From: Bythopirellula goksoeyrii
Lineage (GTDB): Bacteria > Planctomycetota > Planctomycetia > Pirellulales > Lacipirellulaceae
Assembly (NCBI RefSeq): GCF_008065115.1
Contig: NZ_CP042913.1
Coordinates: 656,338-720,337, forward strand
Length of the DNA: 64,000 nt
Reading direction: 5' to 3'
Part shown: positions 17,383-26,908 of the stretch, piece after piece
How the letters are laid out: each line of letters starts with the position of its first letter
Numbering within the stretch: position 1 is the first letter of the stretch
Made by a program: the position numbers and the translations under genes
The notes under the pieces: generated by a model
What the model was told of the DNA's origin: nothing
Seen by the model: only the letters and a program-made list of their open reading frames with translations
The model's database searches: none

Positions 17383-17657
17383 CCTTCATTATACCCCGAG
17401 TGGAAAACAAACACGAGACGAATTTGGAGCTGTACAGGAAATTCTCATAATTCGCCGACAATCCTACAGTTCGCGTAAACCAGTAGTATCAGAGAAACTT
17501 TTCTGGCACGGTATTTGTGAGGAGTTGTTGCAGTATAACTCTGTAGGGGGAGTCGTTTATCCGTGTGACGCGTTGCGGCACGGCTACGGAACATGCAAGA
17601 AACGATTGCGGATCACGGAACCTATTCATTCCGCAATCCGCAATCCAAATTCCGCAT

Positions 17658-20600
17658 TCAACTACATCCCATCGAGTTGCCGCAGTTATGACACAGGTAG
17701 CAATTTCCATTGCGTACTGTGATCATGCCGCAACTGTCGCACGACGGGGCGTCGGTTTGGAAGCCGGCGAACTGGTCGTTGCGGTCGGTGTCTTCCATAT
17801 CGTCGGTTGGAGTTAAGAGATAGCTCCCCAGATCCTTCGTTGGGGACTCGGGGCTGGGGGAATGGTGGCCATTGGTCTCCCCTTTCCCCTTTCCACTTTC
17901 ACCATTGGCTGTGGCCTTCTTGGCGACAGGTTGAGGCTCTTTGGAAGAGGACTCCTTTTTGGGCAGCACACCACCGTTGGCTTCCTTGTAACCGGGCAGG
18001 AACGTAATGCCCAACCAGCGGAAGATATAGTCGATGATGCTCTTAGCGATGCGGATGTCCGGGTTCTTCGTGTAGCCCTGTGGCTCAAACCGCATGTGAG
18101 AGAACTTGCGAACATAATCTTCCAACGGCACGCCATATTGCAGGCTCACCGAGACGGCCGTGCCAAAGGCATCCATCAAACCGGCAATCGTCGAACCTTC
18201 CTTGGCCATCGAGATGAACAACTCGCCAGGGCGACCATCCTCGAACAGACCCACGGTGAGGTAACCCTCGTGGCCCGTGATGCTGAACTTGTGGGTGATC
18301 GACTGCCGGGTGTCGGGGAGCCGTTTGCGGTGCGGCTTGCCGGCCAGGGCGGCCTCTTTGTCCTTGGCCTTGTCGGCCTCGGTGCCCGTGTTGAGAGGCT
18401 GACTTTCCTTCGAGCCATCGCGGTAGATCGCCAGCGCCTTGAGACCCAGCTTCCAGCCGTCGATATACGCCTGAGCAATCTCCTCCGGCGTGGTATTGCG
18501 TGGCATGTTGACCGTCTTGGAAATAGCCCCCGAGAGAAACGGCTGCGCGGCGGCCATCATCGTGACATGGGCTGGCCAACGAATGCTGCGCGTGCCGTTG
18601 CGGGCAGTGAAGGCACAATCGAACACGCTTAGGTGCTCGGGTTCCAGATCGACGGCCCCTTCGATCGTGTCTTCGCGATCGATATAGGCCAGGATCGACT
18701 CGATCGCCGGCTGATCGTAACCCAAGGTCTTTAGCGCCAGCGGCACGGTCTGGTTGACGATCTTGAGCATACCACCACCGGCCAATTGCTTGTACTTCAC
18801 CAGGGCGATGTCTGGTTCGATGCCGGTCGTATCGCAATCCATCATGAAGCTGATCGTGCCCGTCGGAGCCAGTACCGTCGCCTGAGCGTTGCGGAAGCCG
18901 TGCACCTTGCCAGCGGACAGCACTTCGTTCCACCGCTTGCGGGCCGCATCGACCAGATAGTCAGGACATTCGCTGTCAATCTCTTCCACGGCATCGCGGT
19001 GCATTTGCATCACACGACCCATCGGCTCGGCGTTCGGCTGGTACTCATCAAATGTGCCTACCGCCTCAGCCAGTTCGGCGCTGGTCAGATTCGCCGTCCC
19101 GTGTAGGAGCGCAGTAACCGCTCCGCACACCCCGCGACCGGCATCGCTGTCGTAAGCCACACCGTTGGACATCAGGAAGCTACCCAGGTTCGAGTAGCCC
19201 AACCCTAGCGGTCGGAACAGGTGGCTGTTACGGGCAATGTCGGGGGTCGGATAGCTGGCATGATCGACCAGGATTTCCTGAGCGATGAAGTACACCCGAC
19301 AAGCGGCTTGAAAACGCTCGACGTCGAACTTGCCATCCGGTTGGCGGAACTTCATCAGGTTGATGCTCGCCAGATTGCAAGCCGTATCGTCGAGGAACAT
19401 GTACTCGCTGCATGGATTACTGGCGTTGATGCGGCCGCTGTTGGGGCACGTGTGCCAGTTGTTGATCGTGGTGTCGTATTGCACACCCGGATCGCCACAG
19501 TGCCAGGCACAGTCGGCCATCCGATTCATCACGTCGCGGGCATTGTAAGTTGGACCCGCTTTGTTGGCATCCGTCACCCAACGAGTCGTCCAGTCCTGAT
19601 TTTTCTCGACCGCTTGCATGAAGTCGTCGGTGACGCGAACCGAGAGATTCGCGTTCTGGAACATAATCGAGCTATATGCCTCACCATTGAAGTTGGACTC
19701 GTAGCCACCCTTCTCGATCAGCACACGAGCCTTCTTCTCTTCCTTCCACTTGCATTCGATGAATTCCATCACGTCGGGGTGCCACACCTTGATAGACTGC
19801 ATCTTGGCAGCGCGGCGTGTCTTGCCTCCGCTTTTCACGACGGCAGCGATTTGGTCGTAGACCCGCATGAAGGAGAGCGGACCACTGGGATGCCCGCCGC
19901 CGGAAAGTTTTTCGCGGTGTGACCGCAGGGTGCTCAGGTCAGTGCCCGTACCGCTACCAAACTTGAAGAGCATCGCCTCGCTGCGGGCCAGTTCCATGAT
20001 GTCTTCCATGTTGTCCTGCACATGCTGGATGAAGCAGGCCGAACCTTGAGGGAACTCATAGGGATTCTCTGGCTGCATCACTTCGCGCGTGACCGGATCC
20101 CAACGCCAGTTGCATTTGTCACCCACCACGCCGTACTGGTGGTAGAGGCCCACGTTGAACCACACGGGCGAGTTGAACGCACCATGTTGGTGCAAACAGA
20201 GCCACGCCAGGTCGCGGTAGAACCGTTCGCCATCGGCGGGGCTGGCGAAGTAGCCGTCTTCGAGGCCCCAATCGGCAATCGTGCGGGCGACGCGGTGGAC
20301 CAATTGGCGGACGCTGTATTCGCGCTCCTCGGTGCCGACTTCGCCGTAGAAGTATTTGCTGCAGATCACGTTGGTGGCCAACTGCGACCAGAACGAGGGA
20401 ACTTCGCAGTTGGTCTGCTCGAACAGGATTTCGCCGTTCTCGCCTTTGATGGCCGCTGAGCGAACTTCCCAGCTCACCGTGTCAAACGGATCCGCCACGT
20501 CGGTGGGACAGAAGGTCTCATCGATCTTCAATCGGCCATGAAATTGCTTGGCCATTTTCGCATCAGCCACTTGAGTACCATTGGCAGCCATACGCGGAGC

Positions 20601-20666
20601 CCCATCTTTTGTGTGAGTTCCATTTTTGGACTGAGGACGAACTGATCCGAGTTCAACTGTAGCCAC
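17658..20666 (-). CDS. nrdJ: Vitamin B12-dependent ribonucleotide reductase (class II)
   Basis: 1002 residues. Reduces ribonucleotides to deoxyribonucleotides using adenosylcobalamin, oxygen-independently. GTG at 20666 is the start: AGGAGG sits 7 bases upstream, whereas the longer frame back to 20756 runs through a promoter palindrome. Barrel motifs: SACFIQHVQDNME, GSGTGTDLSTLRSH, NPCSEYMFLDDTACNLASIN (active-site Cys and Glu) and LAPTGTISFMMDCDTTGIEP. The C-terminus carries a TSCPD-like domain and a Cys-rich zinc ribbon, SCDSCGMITVRNGNCYLC then HNCGNSMGC, used for reduction or binding. The region between about 880 and 960 is low-complexity Lys/Ser/Pro. No partner subunit is needed. Confidence 0.95.
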   Translation of the reverse strand: MATVELGSVRPQSKNGTHTKDGAPRMAANGTQVADAKMAKQFHGRLKIDETFCPTDVADPFDTVSWEVRSAAIKGENGEILFEQTNCEVPSFWSQLATNVICSKYFYGEVGTEEREYSVRQLVHRVARTIADWGLEDGYFASPADGERFYRDLAWLCLHQHGAFNSPVWFNVGLYHQYGVVGDKCNWRWDPVTREVMQPENPYEFPQGSACFIQHVQDNMEDIMELARSEAMLFKFGSGTGTDLSTLRSHREKLSGGGHPSGPLSFMRVYDQIAAVVKSGGKTRRAAKMQSIKVWHPDVMEFIECKWKEEKKARVLIEKGGYESNFNGEAYSSIMFQNANLSVRVTDDFMQAVEKNQDWTTRWVTDANKAGPTYNARDVMNRMADCAWHCGDPGVQYDTTINNWHTCPNSGRINASNPCSEYMFLDDTACNLASINLMKFRQPDGKFDVERFQAACRVYFIAQEILVDHASYPTPDIARNSHLFRPLGLGYSNLGSFLMSNGVAYDSDAGRGVCGAVTALLHGTANLTSAELAEAVGTFDEYQPNAEPMGRVMQMHRDAVEEIDSECPDYLVDAARKRWNEVLSAGKVHGFRNAQATVLAPTGTISFMMDCDTTGIEPDIALVKYKQLAGGGMLKIVNQTVPLALKTLGYDQPAIESILAYIDREDTIEGAVDLEPEHLSVFDCAFTARNGTRSIRWPAHVTMMAAAQPFLSGAISKTVNMPRNTTPEEIAQAYIDGWKLGLKALAIYRDGSKESQPLNTGTEADKAKDKEAALAGKPHRKRLPDTRQSITHKFSITGHEGYLTVGLFEDGRPGELFISMAKEGSTIAGLMDAFGTAVSVSLQYGVPLEDYVRKFSHMRFEPQGYTKNPDIRIAKSIIDYIFRWLGITFLPGYKEANGGVLPKKESSSKEPQPVAKKATANGESGKGKGETNGHHSPSPESPTKDLGSYLLTPTDDMEDTDRNDQFAGFQTDAPSCDSCGMITVRNGNCYLCHNCGNSMGCS

Positions 20667-20739
20667 GGCGAAACCTCCTGTTTGTGTGTCGGAAATATTT
20701 CTATTACGAGAAACTGGGGGGTATCCATACCTATCAATC

Positions 20740-20757
20740 AGTGTACATGAGTACACT
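20740..20757. promoter_or_regulatory. nrdJ: 18-bp palindrome upstream of nrdJ
   Basis: AGTGTAC-ATGA-GTACACT, perfect 7-base arms, 74-91 bp upstream of the nrdJ GTG. The GTAC-N4-GTAC core resembles LexA-type sites of some phyla (for example cyanobacteria), but no assignment is possible from sequence alone. Confidence 0.45.
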
Positions 20758-20903
20758 CATGCCACAAGAGGGATCGGTCCGCCTCACCGGCTCCCTCCAA
20801 TGAATTCTCCGCCGACCAAACCACAAGGGCGAGCGGCGTCCTACCAGATTTTGCGTCTCTTATGGGATTGACTCGACAGAATCGAGTGGAAAATTCAGGC
20901 ATT

Positions 20904-20919
20904 TAACTATATATAGTAT
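20904..20919. promoter_or_regulatory. nrdJ: NrdR-box-like element
   Basis: TAACTATATATAGTAT contains the perfect NrdR core CTATATATAG (known consensus acaCwAtATaTwGtgt). It overlaps a minus-strand -10-like TATACT. A second box at the usual spacing is not obvious, which lowers confidence; it may just be an AT-rich promoter. Confidence 0.4.
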
Positions 20920-21318
20920 AGCGGATACCCGTCAGCTACACCACATACAGCTTTGAGGGAGACGATCATACACCTCGCGGGCGGTTCGTCAACCTGATTT
21001 TGTACTTTTTGTAACCTGCTATCACACAACAGGTTGGGTCGATTGTGAAGTGCTAGCAAAGAACGAGTTCAGAAATCGTGAAGAAAACGACGGACGCAAG
21101 GCCCGGACTTCACCCTACCTTTGACCTCTCTTGCTAGGAGCTTTTCGGGCAACGACATTCTGTCCGATCCGCAAACCCATCGGTGACTTCTTGCGTAGCG
21201 TCGATAGCGAAAAATTCAGTCCAATCTGAAATCTGTTCCACAGTTTAGAGGGGGATAGAATCTCTCGTACATTTTCATCCAATAGAAGCACTTCAGGGAC
21301 TTTAAGAAGGTGTCTTGT

Positions 21319-24300
21319 ATGAAAAACAGCGAATCGAGCTTCCAGCGCAGCAATGCATCAACAAAGGCAGGAGTTGCACTAGATCCACCAGATTTCCATG
21401 TAGTTGCCATAGGCGCATCCGCAGGTGGCCTTGAATCACTTGAACAGTTTTTCAAGGAGATGCCAGCCGATACGGGAATGGCCTTTGTAGTTCTGCAGCA
21501 TCTCTCTCCTGATTTTCGCAGCCTGATGGACGAATTGCTCGCCCGTCATACAGAAATGGAGATCTGCAAGGCGGAAGACGATATGGCAGTCGAGCCTAAT
21601 ACGATCTATCTCAATCCACCGCGAAAAAACATGATCATTTCAGGTGGTAACTTGTATTTGAGTGACGTCGATCCAGACGAGCCGCTTTCTCTTCCCATTG
21701 ATCAATTTTTTCGTTCCTTGGCTCAGGATTCCAGACGTAAATCGATAGCGGTGGTTCTTTCTGGAACGGGGAGCGATGGATCTCGTGGGATTCGGGATGT
21801 GTACGAAGCGGGTGGTTTGGTGTTGGCTGAAACGGAAGAGACCGCCAAGTTTGATGGCATGCCTCGCAGCGCACAAGAAACAGGGTGCGTGCATGTGGTG
21901 TTACCACCCGCTGCCATGCCAGAAGCATTATCAAGTTACATCAACCAATCGTTGAGCCCGCAGGATTTTGCTGAAAAAGTAATTGTACCTCCTCGCATGG
22001 GAGGCATGGAAGCGATTTTTCGACTCATACGAGAGGAGTACGGCATTGATTTCTCTCATTACAAACCAAATACAGTGGTTCGCCGAGTGGAGAGGCGAGT
22101 CTCGCTTCTCCACTCCGCCGATATCGATGATTACGTTTCCAATCTGGAAAACGACCATGAAGAATTGAACGCTCTTTATCGAGATTTGTTGATTGGCGTG
22201 ACGCGTTTTTTTCGAGATACGGAAGCCTTTAGCTTTCTCAAAGCGGAAGTTATTCCAGAACTTATAGCCAAGAAAGCGGATGGAGACGAACTCCGGGTGT
22301 GGGTCGCGGGCTGTGCCTCGGGTGAAGAGGCTTATTCATTGGCGATACTTATTGACGAAGCTTTGCGATCCGCGAGAAAGAACCTCGATGTCAAGATTTT
22401 CGCGACGGATATCCATCCCAATTCATTGGAGTTCGCTGCAACAGGTTTTTTCCCCAAGGAGTCGCTTTCGCAAGTAGACCCAGAACGGATCAAACGATAT
22501 TTCGAGGAGTCCGCAGAAGGTTTTCAAGTGAACAACCACTTGCGTCAGATGATGGTCTTTGCCAAGCACAACGTATTCAAAGACGCCCCATTCACACGAC
22601 TCGACGCAATTAGCTGTAGAAATCTCCTGATATACTTGCAGCCTCTGGCACAAAAGAAGGCGCTCTCTTTGTTTCATTTTGGGTTGCGTACAGGGGGGAT
22701 TCTTATTCTGGGGCCCAGTGAAAGCCCGGGAGAACTCAAGGAAGAATTTGATGTCTGCAACAATCGCTGGAAAGTCTATCGCAAACGTCGCGATGTTCGC
22801 CTCCCTGCGGAAATTCGTCTCCCGCTGGGAACTTCTGTCGAGCCATTGACGGCACAAAAACCCAATAATGCAAACCAGCCCTCACCGACACCCCAACGCA
22901 ACCTGTTGCTTGCCTATGATAAGTTGCTTGCTCGATATATGCCTGCAGCATTCTTGATCGATGAAGAGCGGAATCTGTTGCACGTGTTTGGGGAAGGAAA
23001 AGACTTCTTGGAGCCTCGCTCAGGACGTGTCACCACCGATCTACTGGAAATGGTCCGGGGGGATCTGAAGCCAATTCTGGGCTCGGCAATTCAGCGCATT
23101 CGGCATGGAACTGAGAACACAATTTCCACCGTAGTCTCCTTGGATTTCAAGGGAAGCACCAGGAAAGTTTTAATTCAGATCGAAAAGCTAATGGAACCAA
23201 CCATGCGCCAGGTATGGTTCTGCATTTCCTTGGAGACCCGCGAGAGAATCCCTTCACCTACTCCAACTGACGAGATTTCACAGTCGGACTTTTCGGAAGT
23301 TCGCCTCAACGACCTCGAAGTTGAACTGCGATATACCAAGGAGAGCCTGCAAGCCACAGTAGAAGAGTTGGAAACGAGCAACGAAGAGTTGCAGGCTACG
23401 AATGAGGAATTGGTGGCTTCCAATGAAGAGTTGCAAAGCACCAACGAGGAATTACATTCGGTCAACGAGGAGCTATATACGGTAAATGCTGAATTCCAGA
23501 ACAAGATCGCCGAACTGACGGAGCTCACCAATGATATGGACAATCTATTGGAAAGCACCGAGATCGGCACGATCTTTTTAGACAAGAATCTGACCATCAG
23601 AAAATTTACGGGGAAGGTAGAGAAGTGGTTTGACCTCATGAGCCGGGATATTGGTCGCAAGATTTCTGTGTTCACCCACAATCTTAAACATCCCGATCTA
23701 CTGGCTGATGTTCAACAGGTCTTGAATCAAGAGCAACCTCTGGAGCGAGAGGTCCTGGACCAGGAAGGGAAATGGCTCCACCTGCGTCTGCACCCCTATC
23801 TGACGGATGGAAAGACGATGGGTGTGGTGATGACTCTGATTGATATATCCAATCTCAAGCAGACCCATGCCAAGCTTCAAAGACTTTCTGCCATCGTAGA
23901 ATCCTCAGACGATGCGATTATCGGAAAATCATTCGAGGGGATCATCGAAACTTGGAACCATGCAGCGGAACAACTGTTTGGCTACACAGCAGAAGAAGCA
24001 ATTGGAAGAGATATTTCGCTGATTTTGCCTGCCAATACTACTGACGAAGCTCGACAATACTTTGATCAGCTGAAGCGTGGCGAATCTGTCGAAACTTTGG
24101 AGACACACCGACGCACCAAGGACGGCAGACTGATCGAGATCTCCCTGCGATTTTCTCCGATACGGAGTGAGACGGGAGAAGTCATTGGGATGTCGGCGAT
24201 CTGTCGGGATATCACGTCTCGCAAATCGGCTGAACGAGAAATTGAAAAGCTGGCACTGGTTGTCAAGCATACGGACAATGGAGTCATTCTCACTGATGCC

Positions 24301-25743
24301 CAGGGGTATACAGAATGGATCAATGAGGGTTGCACGCGGATCAGCGGATACACTTTGGATGACTTCGTGGGCCGTAAGCCGGGGCATCTCCTGCAAGGTC
24401 CCGAGAGCGATCCGGCTACGATCGATCTCATGCGCAGGAAAATTTCCGCTGGAGAGGAATTCAGTGTAGAAGTCCTGAATTACTCCAAAAAGGGGGAACC
24501 CTATTGGGTCGCCATTGATGCCAGGCCGACGTTCTCTGAGAACCGTGAATTGACCGGCTTCATGGCCATCCAGCGAGACGTATCAAAGCTCAAGGCCGCC
24601 CAGGCAGAGGCCCAATTGGAAGTCCAGCGGCGAGATGAATTCTTGGCAATGCTCTCTCACGAGCTTCGCAATCCATTAGGAGCTTTACAGAACGGACTTC
24701 AGTTGCTTCAACTCCAAAAGGATTTAGATTCTTCCGAAGCCCACGAGTTAGAAGAAATTCTGAGTGCACAAGTGGAGCAAATGTCTCGTCTTCTGGACGA
24801 CCTGCTTGATGTTGCTAGGGTCACACAGAACAAGGCGCTCGTGCATCGCCAACCTATGGATTTGTGTGAAGCAGCCCGAAACGCCGCCGAGGCAGTCAGA
24901 CCGCTTGCCGAAAGGCGTGGATGTCCCCTGAAGTTACAGCTACCCTCGTCACCTGTTGTCGTAAATGGAGATAGTGCACGACTCCAGCAAGTGCAAGTGA
25001 ATCTGTTGACCAATGCGATTCGTCACTCCTATTTCGGAGAGCATGTCTCGCTGCAAATCGAGGTTCGCGATGGAAATGCTGTAATCTCAGTAACAGATAT
25101 TGGTGAGGGTATCTCGGCTGAGCACCAAGTCCATGTTTTTGATCTGTTCTTCCAAACCAATTCAGAATTGGCAAGAACCGAGGGCGGATTAGGTGTGGGA
25201 TTGTCGTTGGTTCGCGATTTCGTAGCAAAGCATGATGGTGAGGTAAGTCTGCACAGTGATGGACCAGGCAAAGGCACCACCTTTGAAGTCACACTTCCTT
25301 TGGCGCAAGACAAAGTCTTGCCGCAAGAAACCAGTTGCGATCTGCGAGTTCCCCCATTGCGAGTGGTTCTCATAGAGGACCAGGAAATGAATCGAAAAAC
25401 GCTTCGAAAAATGCTCGAACTCGACGGTCATGAGGTTCTCGAAGCGGCAGATGCCTCACAGGGTATCCAACTAATCGACGAGCAACGGCCTGACCTGGCA
25501 GTGGTAGATATCGGACTCCCCGATATGCCAGGCTACGAAGTTGCCAGGGCGACCCGCCGTCTAGATCCTCCTGTTGACACTTTGCTGGCCGCATTAACAG
25601 GCTACGGACAAGATTCAGACATAGAAAAAGCCTATCAAGCAGGCTTTGACGTCCATCTGATCAAGCCTTTTGATCCACGGAGGCTTAATGAGTTCTTAGC
25701 CAACTCTAGAAAGAATTTCCGTGCTGAAGAGAAAGCAATTTAG
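21319..25743 (+). CDS. CheB-CheR fusion hybrid histidine kinase with PAS and receiver domains
   Basis: 1474 residues; ATG at 21319 has AAGAAGG 8 bases upstream, better than an in-frame GTG at 21310. Order: CheB methylesterase (about 22-205; Ser in VAIGASAGG, His in LQHLSPDF, Asp in SGTGSDGSRG), CheR methyltransferase (about 220-490; WVAGCASGEEAYSLA, FATDIHP, AISCRNLLIYL), Glu/Asn coiled coil (about 660-745, heptad-like SNEELQ/TNEEL), three PAS domains (about 745-1100), HisKA with FLAMLSHELRNPLGAL, HATPase (VNLLTNAIRHS, GLGVGLSLVRDF) and receiver (VVLIEDQEMN, VVDIGLPDMPG, LTGYGQ, IKPFD). Catalytic residues of all modules appear intact. No membrane helix, no chemoreceptor or flagellar gene nearby, so a cytoplasmic two-component role outside chemotaxis is likely. 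Confidence 0.92.
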   Translation: MKNSESSFQRSNASTKAGVALDPPDFHVVAIGASAGGLESLEQFFKEMPADTGMAFVVLQHLSPDFRSLMDELLARHTEMEICKAEDDMAVEPNTIYLNPPRKNMIISGGNLYLSDVDPDEPLSLPIDQFFRSLAQDSRRKSIAVVLSGTGSDGSRGIRDVYEAGGLVLAETEETAKFDGMPRSAQETGCVHVVLPPAAMPEALSSYINQSLSPQDFAEKVIVPPRMGGMEAIFRLIREEYGIDFSHYKPNTVVRRVERRVSLLHSADIDDYVSNLENDHEELNALYRDLLIGVTRFFRDTEAFSFLKAEVIPELIAKKADGDELRVWVAGCASGEEAYSLAILIDEALRSARKNLDVKIFATDIHPNSLEFAATGFFPKESLSQVDPERIKRYFEESAEGFQVNNHLRQMMVFAKHNVFKDAPFTRLDAISCRNLLIYLQPLAQKKALSLFHFGLRTGGILILGPSESPGELKEEFDVCNNRWKVYRKRRDVRLPAEIRLPLGTSVEPLTAQKPNNANQPSPTPQRNLLLAYDKLLARYMPAAFLIDEERNLLHVFGEGKDFLEPRSGRVTTDLLEMVRGDLKPILGSAIQRIRHGTENTISTVVSLDFKGSTRKVLIQIEKLMEPTMRQVWFCISLETRERIPSPTPTDEISQSDFSEVRLNDLEVELRYTKESLQATVEELETSNEELQATNEELVASNEELQSTNEELHSVNEELYTVNAEFQNKIAELTELTNDMDNLLESTEIGTIFLDKNLTIRKFTGKVEKWFDLMSRDIGRKISVFTHNLKHPDLLADVQQVLNQEQPLEREVLDQEGKWLHLRLHPYLTDGKTMGVVMTLIDISNLKQTHAKLQRLSAIVESSDDAIIGKSFEGIIETWNHAAEQLFGYTAEEAIGRDISLILPANTTDEARQYFDQLKRGESVETLETHRRTKDGRLIEISLRFSPIRSETGEVIGMSAICRDITSRKSAEREIEKLALVVKHTDNGVILTDAQGYTEWINEGCTRISGYTLDDFVGRKPGHLLQGPESDPATIDLMRRKISAGEEFSVEVLNYSKKGEPYWVAIDARPTFSENRELTGFMAIQRDVSKLKAAQAEAQLEVQRRDEFLAMLSHELRNPLGALQNGLQLLQLQKDLDSSEAHELEEILSAQVEQMSRLLDDLLDVARVTQNKALVHRQPMDLCEAARNAAEAVRPLAERRGCPLKLQLPSSPVVVNGDSARLQQVQVNLLTNAIRHSYFGEHVSLQIEVRDGNAVISVTDIGEGISAEHQVHVFDLFFQTNSELARTEGGLGVGLSLVRDFVAKHDGEVSLHSDGPGKGTTFEVTLPLAQDKVLPQETSCDLRVPPLRVVLIEDQEMNRKTLRKMLELDGHEVLEAADASQGIQLIDEQRPDLAVVDIGLPDMPGYEVARATRRLDPPVDTLLAALTGYGQDSDIEKAYQAGFDVHLIKPFDPRRLNEFLANSRKNFRAEEKAI

Positions 25744-26119
25744 TTTCTCAAGACCATTCGGCATCGACAGTTTCACCGCCGAGGCAACACTTCACGAGCG
25801 AAGCAACGGATATCTCGTAGTGCCGTCGTGTCGTTGTGGTCCAACGTTTCTTCACTGAAGAGTCAATAGAGCGTGATTTTCCAGTGGTGTACCTCTCGTG
25901 CTGCGCACATAGACACTTGGCCGGGGCAAGTGGGGGCAATTCGGACAGGTATAACCAATCGTGAACTTGAATGGAATTCTCTGTTTGAATCGCTGCAAGT
26001 GATTGTAGAATAGTTAGTTCAGGCTGCTTGGCCAAGTTTCTAGTGGTTGTATGTGCCTGTGCGAATGCGCTCTCCTGACTTTCTTTCTGCTCTAAGGTGC
26101 TAGATATCGGTGCGAGTCG
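25744..26119. other. Intergenic, holds leader copy 1
   Basis: 376 bp without a credible gene. Its right half (25961-26036 and some flanking sequence) is repeated in diverged form upstream of the PEP-CTERM gene. The longest open frame, on the minus strand, reads antisense into the J-domain gene and is not believed. Confidence 0.55.
25961..26036 (+). repeat. Leader-like direct repeat, copy 1
   Basis: 76 bp aligned without gaps to 26973-27048; 61 of 76 positions are identical by hand count. It ends about 85 bp before the J-domain gene start. Confidence 0.7.
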
Positions 26120-26908
26120 ATGCATAAAGCAATCAAAGAATCCTTGGAAATTCTTCATCTCGGCCCAAGCGCGTCGCCGGAAGATATTGAGCAGGCCTAC
26201 CGCGACCTTGCCAAGCTTTGGCATCCTGATAAATCCGCAAACGATCCTCTGATTCGCGAACAATCAGAAAATAGGATTAAGGCGATCAATCGTGCTTACG
26301 AAATTTTGCGGCAATATGGGGCTTCATCAAGAAAAAACATCGGCTCTTTAACCGAAAACACAATCATTCCACACGGACCTAAAAGACCCAGGCAAACAAG
26401 TGATGCCAAAGACTCTGCTTCACCGAATTCTTCAGAGCCTTTTTTGGGGGATCCAGGACGTAGTCTCTCATCAAATACTGACATGCCTTTTCGTTTCATC
26501 ATTTCTGTTTCGGTGCTAGGTATTGGTGTCACTGCATTGGTTCTCTGGTCCTTATACAGAGATGAGATATCCGTAGCTTGGAAGAGCAGTGCGGCAGATT
26601 ATCTATTGTTCATTGCTAGTGCGATTTCAATTTTGCTGCTGCTTCTGATGCACCGCATGTCGCTTGGTCGAACCAGTCCAATTGCCGCTGCAGCTTTCGT
26701 AATCTGCGGGCCGCTAATTGGAACTTTCGTCGTGATCGCTTATGCCATTAGTGAAGTGTTGGAGGTGAAAAGAGGAATGTTTGTTGCAGCAGACGATGAG
26801 ATTCATCTGTTAGTATTGAGATTTGTTTGTGCTGGTTTTATCGGCGCTGCAATTGCTGCTGCGATTGCGGCCAATGACAAGCGCGACGAGTGGTTCAATC
26901 ATCTCTAG
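26120..26908 (+). CDS. J-domain (DnaJ-like) membrane protein
   Basis: 262 residues. N-terminal J domain (about 7-68): ESLEILHLGPSASPEDIEQA, YRDLAKLWHPDKSANDP with the essential HPD, then INRAYEIL. A Ser/Pro-rich linker leads to four hydrophobic stretches (about 130-152, 160-178, 192-215, 232-255). The J domain should stimulate a DnaK-type ATPase, here at the membrane; zinc-finger and substrate-binding domains of classic DnaJ are absent. The client is unknown. Both flanks carry copies of the same leader-like repeat. Confidence 0.85.
   Translation: MHKAIKESLEILHLGPSASPEDIEQAYRDLAKLWHPDKSANDPLIREQSENRIKAINRAYEILRQYGASSRKNIGSLTENTIIPHGPKRPRQTSDAKDSASPNSSEPFLGDPGRSLSSNTDMPFRFIISVSVLGIGVTALVLWSLYRDEISVAWKSSAADYLLFIASAISILLLLLMHRMSLGRTSPIAAAAFVICGPLIGTFVVIAYAISEVLEVKRGMFVAADDEIHLLVLRFVCAGFIGAAIAAAIAANDKRDEWFNHL

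Larger units (their letters stand above)
16081..17657. other. 1.6-kb gene-free region: repeat nest and candidate RNA
   Basis: No protein-coding frame with credible composition. 16.14-16.80 kb is a mosaic of families A, B and C plus two pairs of short direct repeats. 16.81-16.90 kb holds nothing I recognise. 16.92-17.40 kb contains, on the minus strand, a promoter-like TATAAT, hairpins and an intrinsic terminator (listed separately). 17.60-17.66 kb has a run of CCGCAATC-type short repeats next to the nrdJ stop. Confidence 0.6.
20667..21318. other. nrdJ / sensor-kinase divergent control region, 652 bp
   Basis: No gene seen. Contains the nrdJ ribosome site, the palindrome at 20740-20757, the inverted repeat ACTCGA-CAGAA-TCGAGT at 20871-20887, and an AT-rich NrdR-box-like element at 20904-20919. 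I looked for a cobalamin riboswitch here and did not find its conserved boxes. Confidence 0.55.

Noticed and set aside
17228-17722. Plus-strand frame antisense to the RNA candidate and nrdJ end
   Set aside because: No recognisable protein features, ends inside nrdJ antisense, includes simple repeats.
20667-21100. Cobalamin riboswitch upstream of nrdJ
   Set aside because: I looked for its conserved boxes on the minus strand and did not find them.
25748-26263. Minus-strand 171-codon frame
   Set aside because: Overlaps the J-domain gene antisense and the leader repeat; composition not protein-like.
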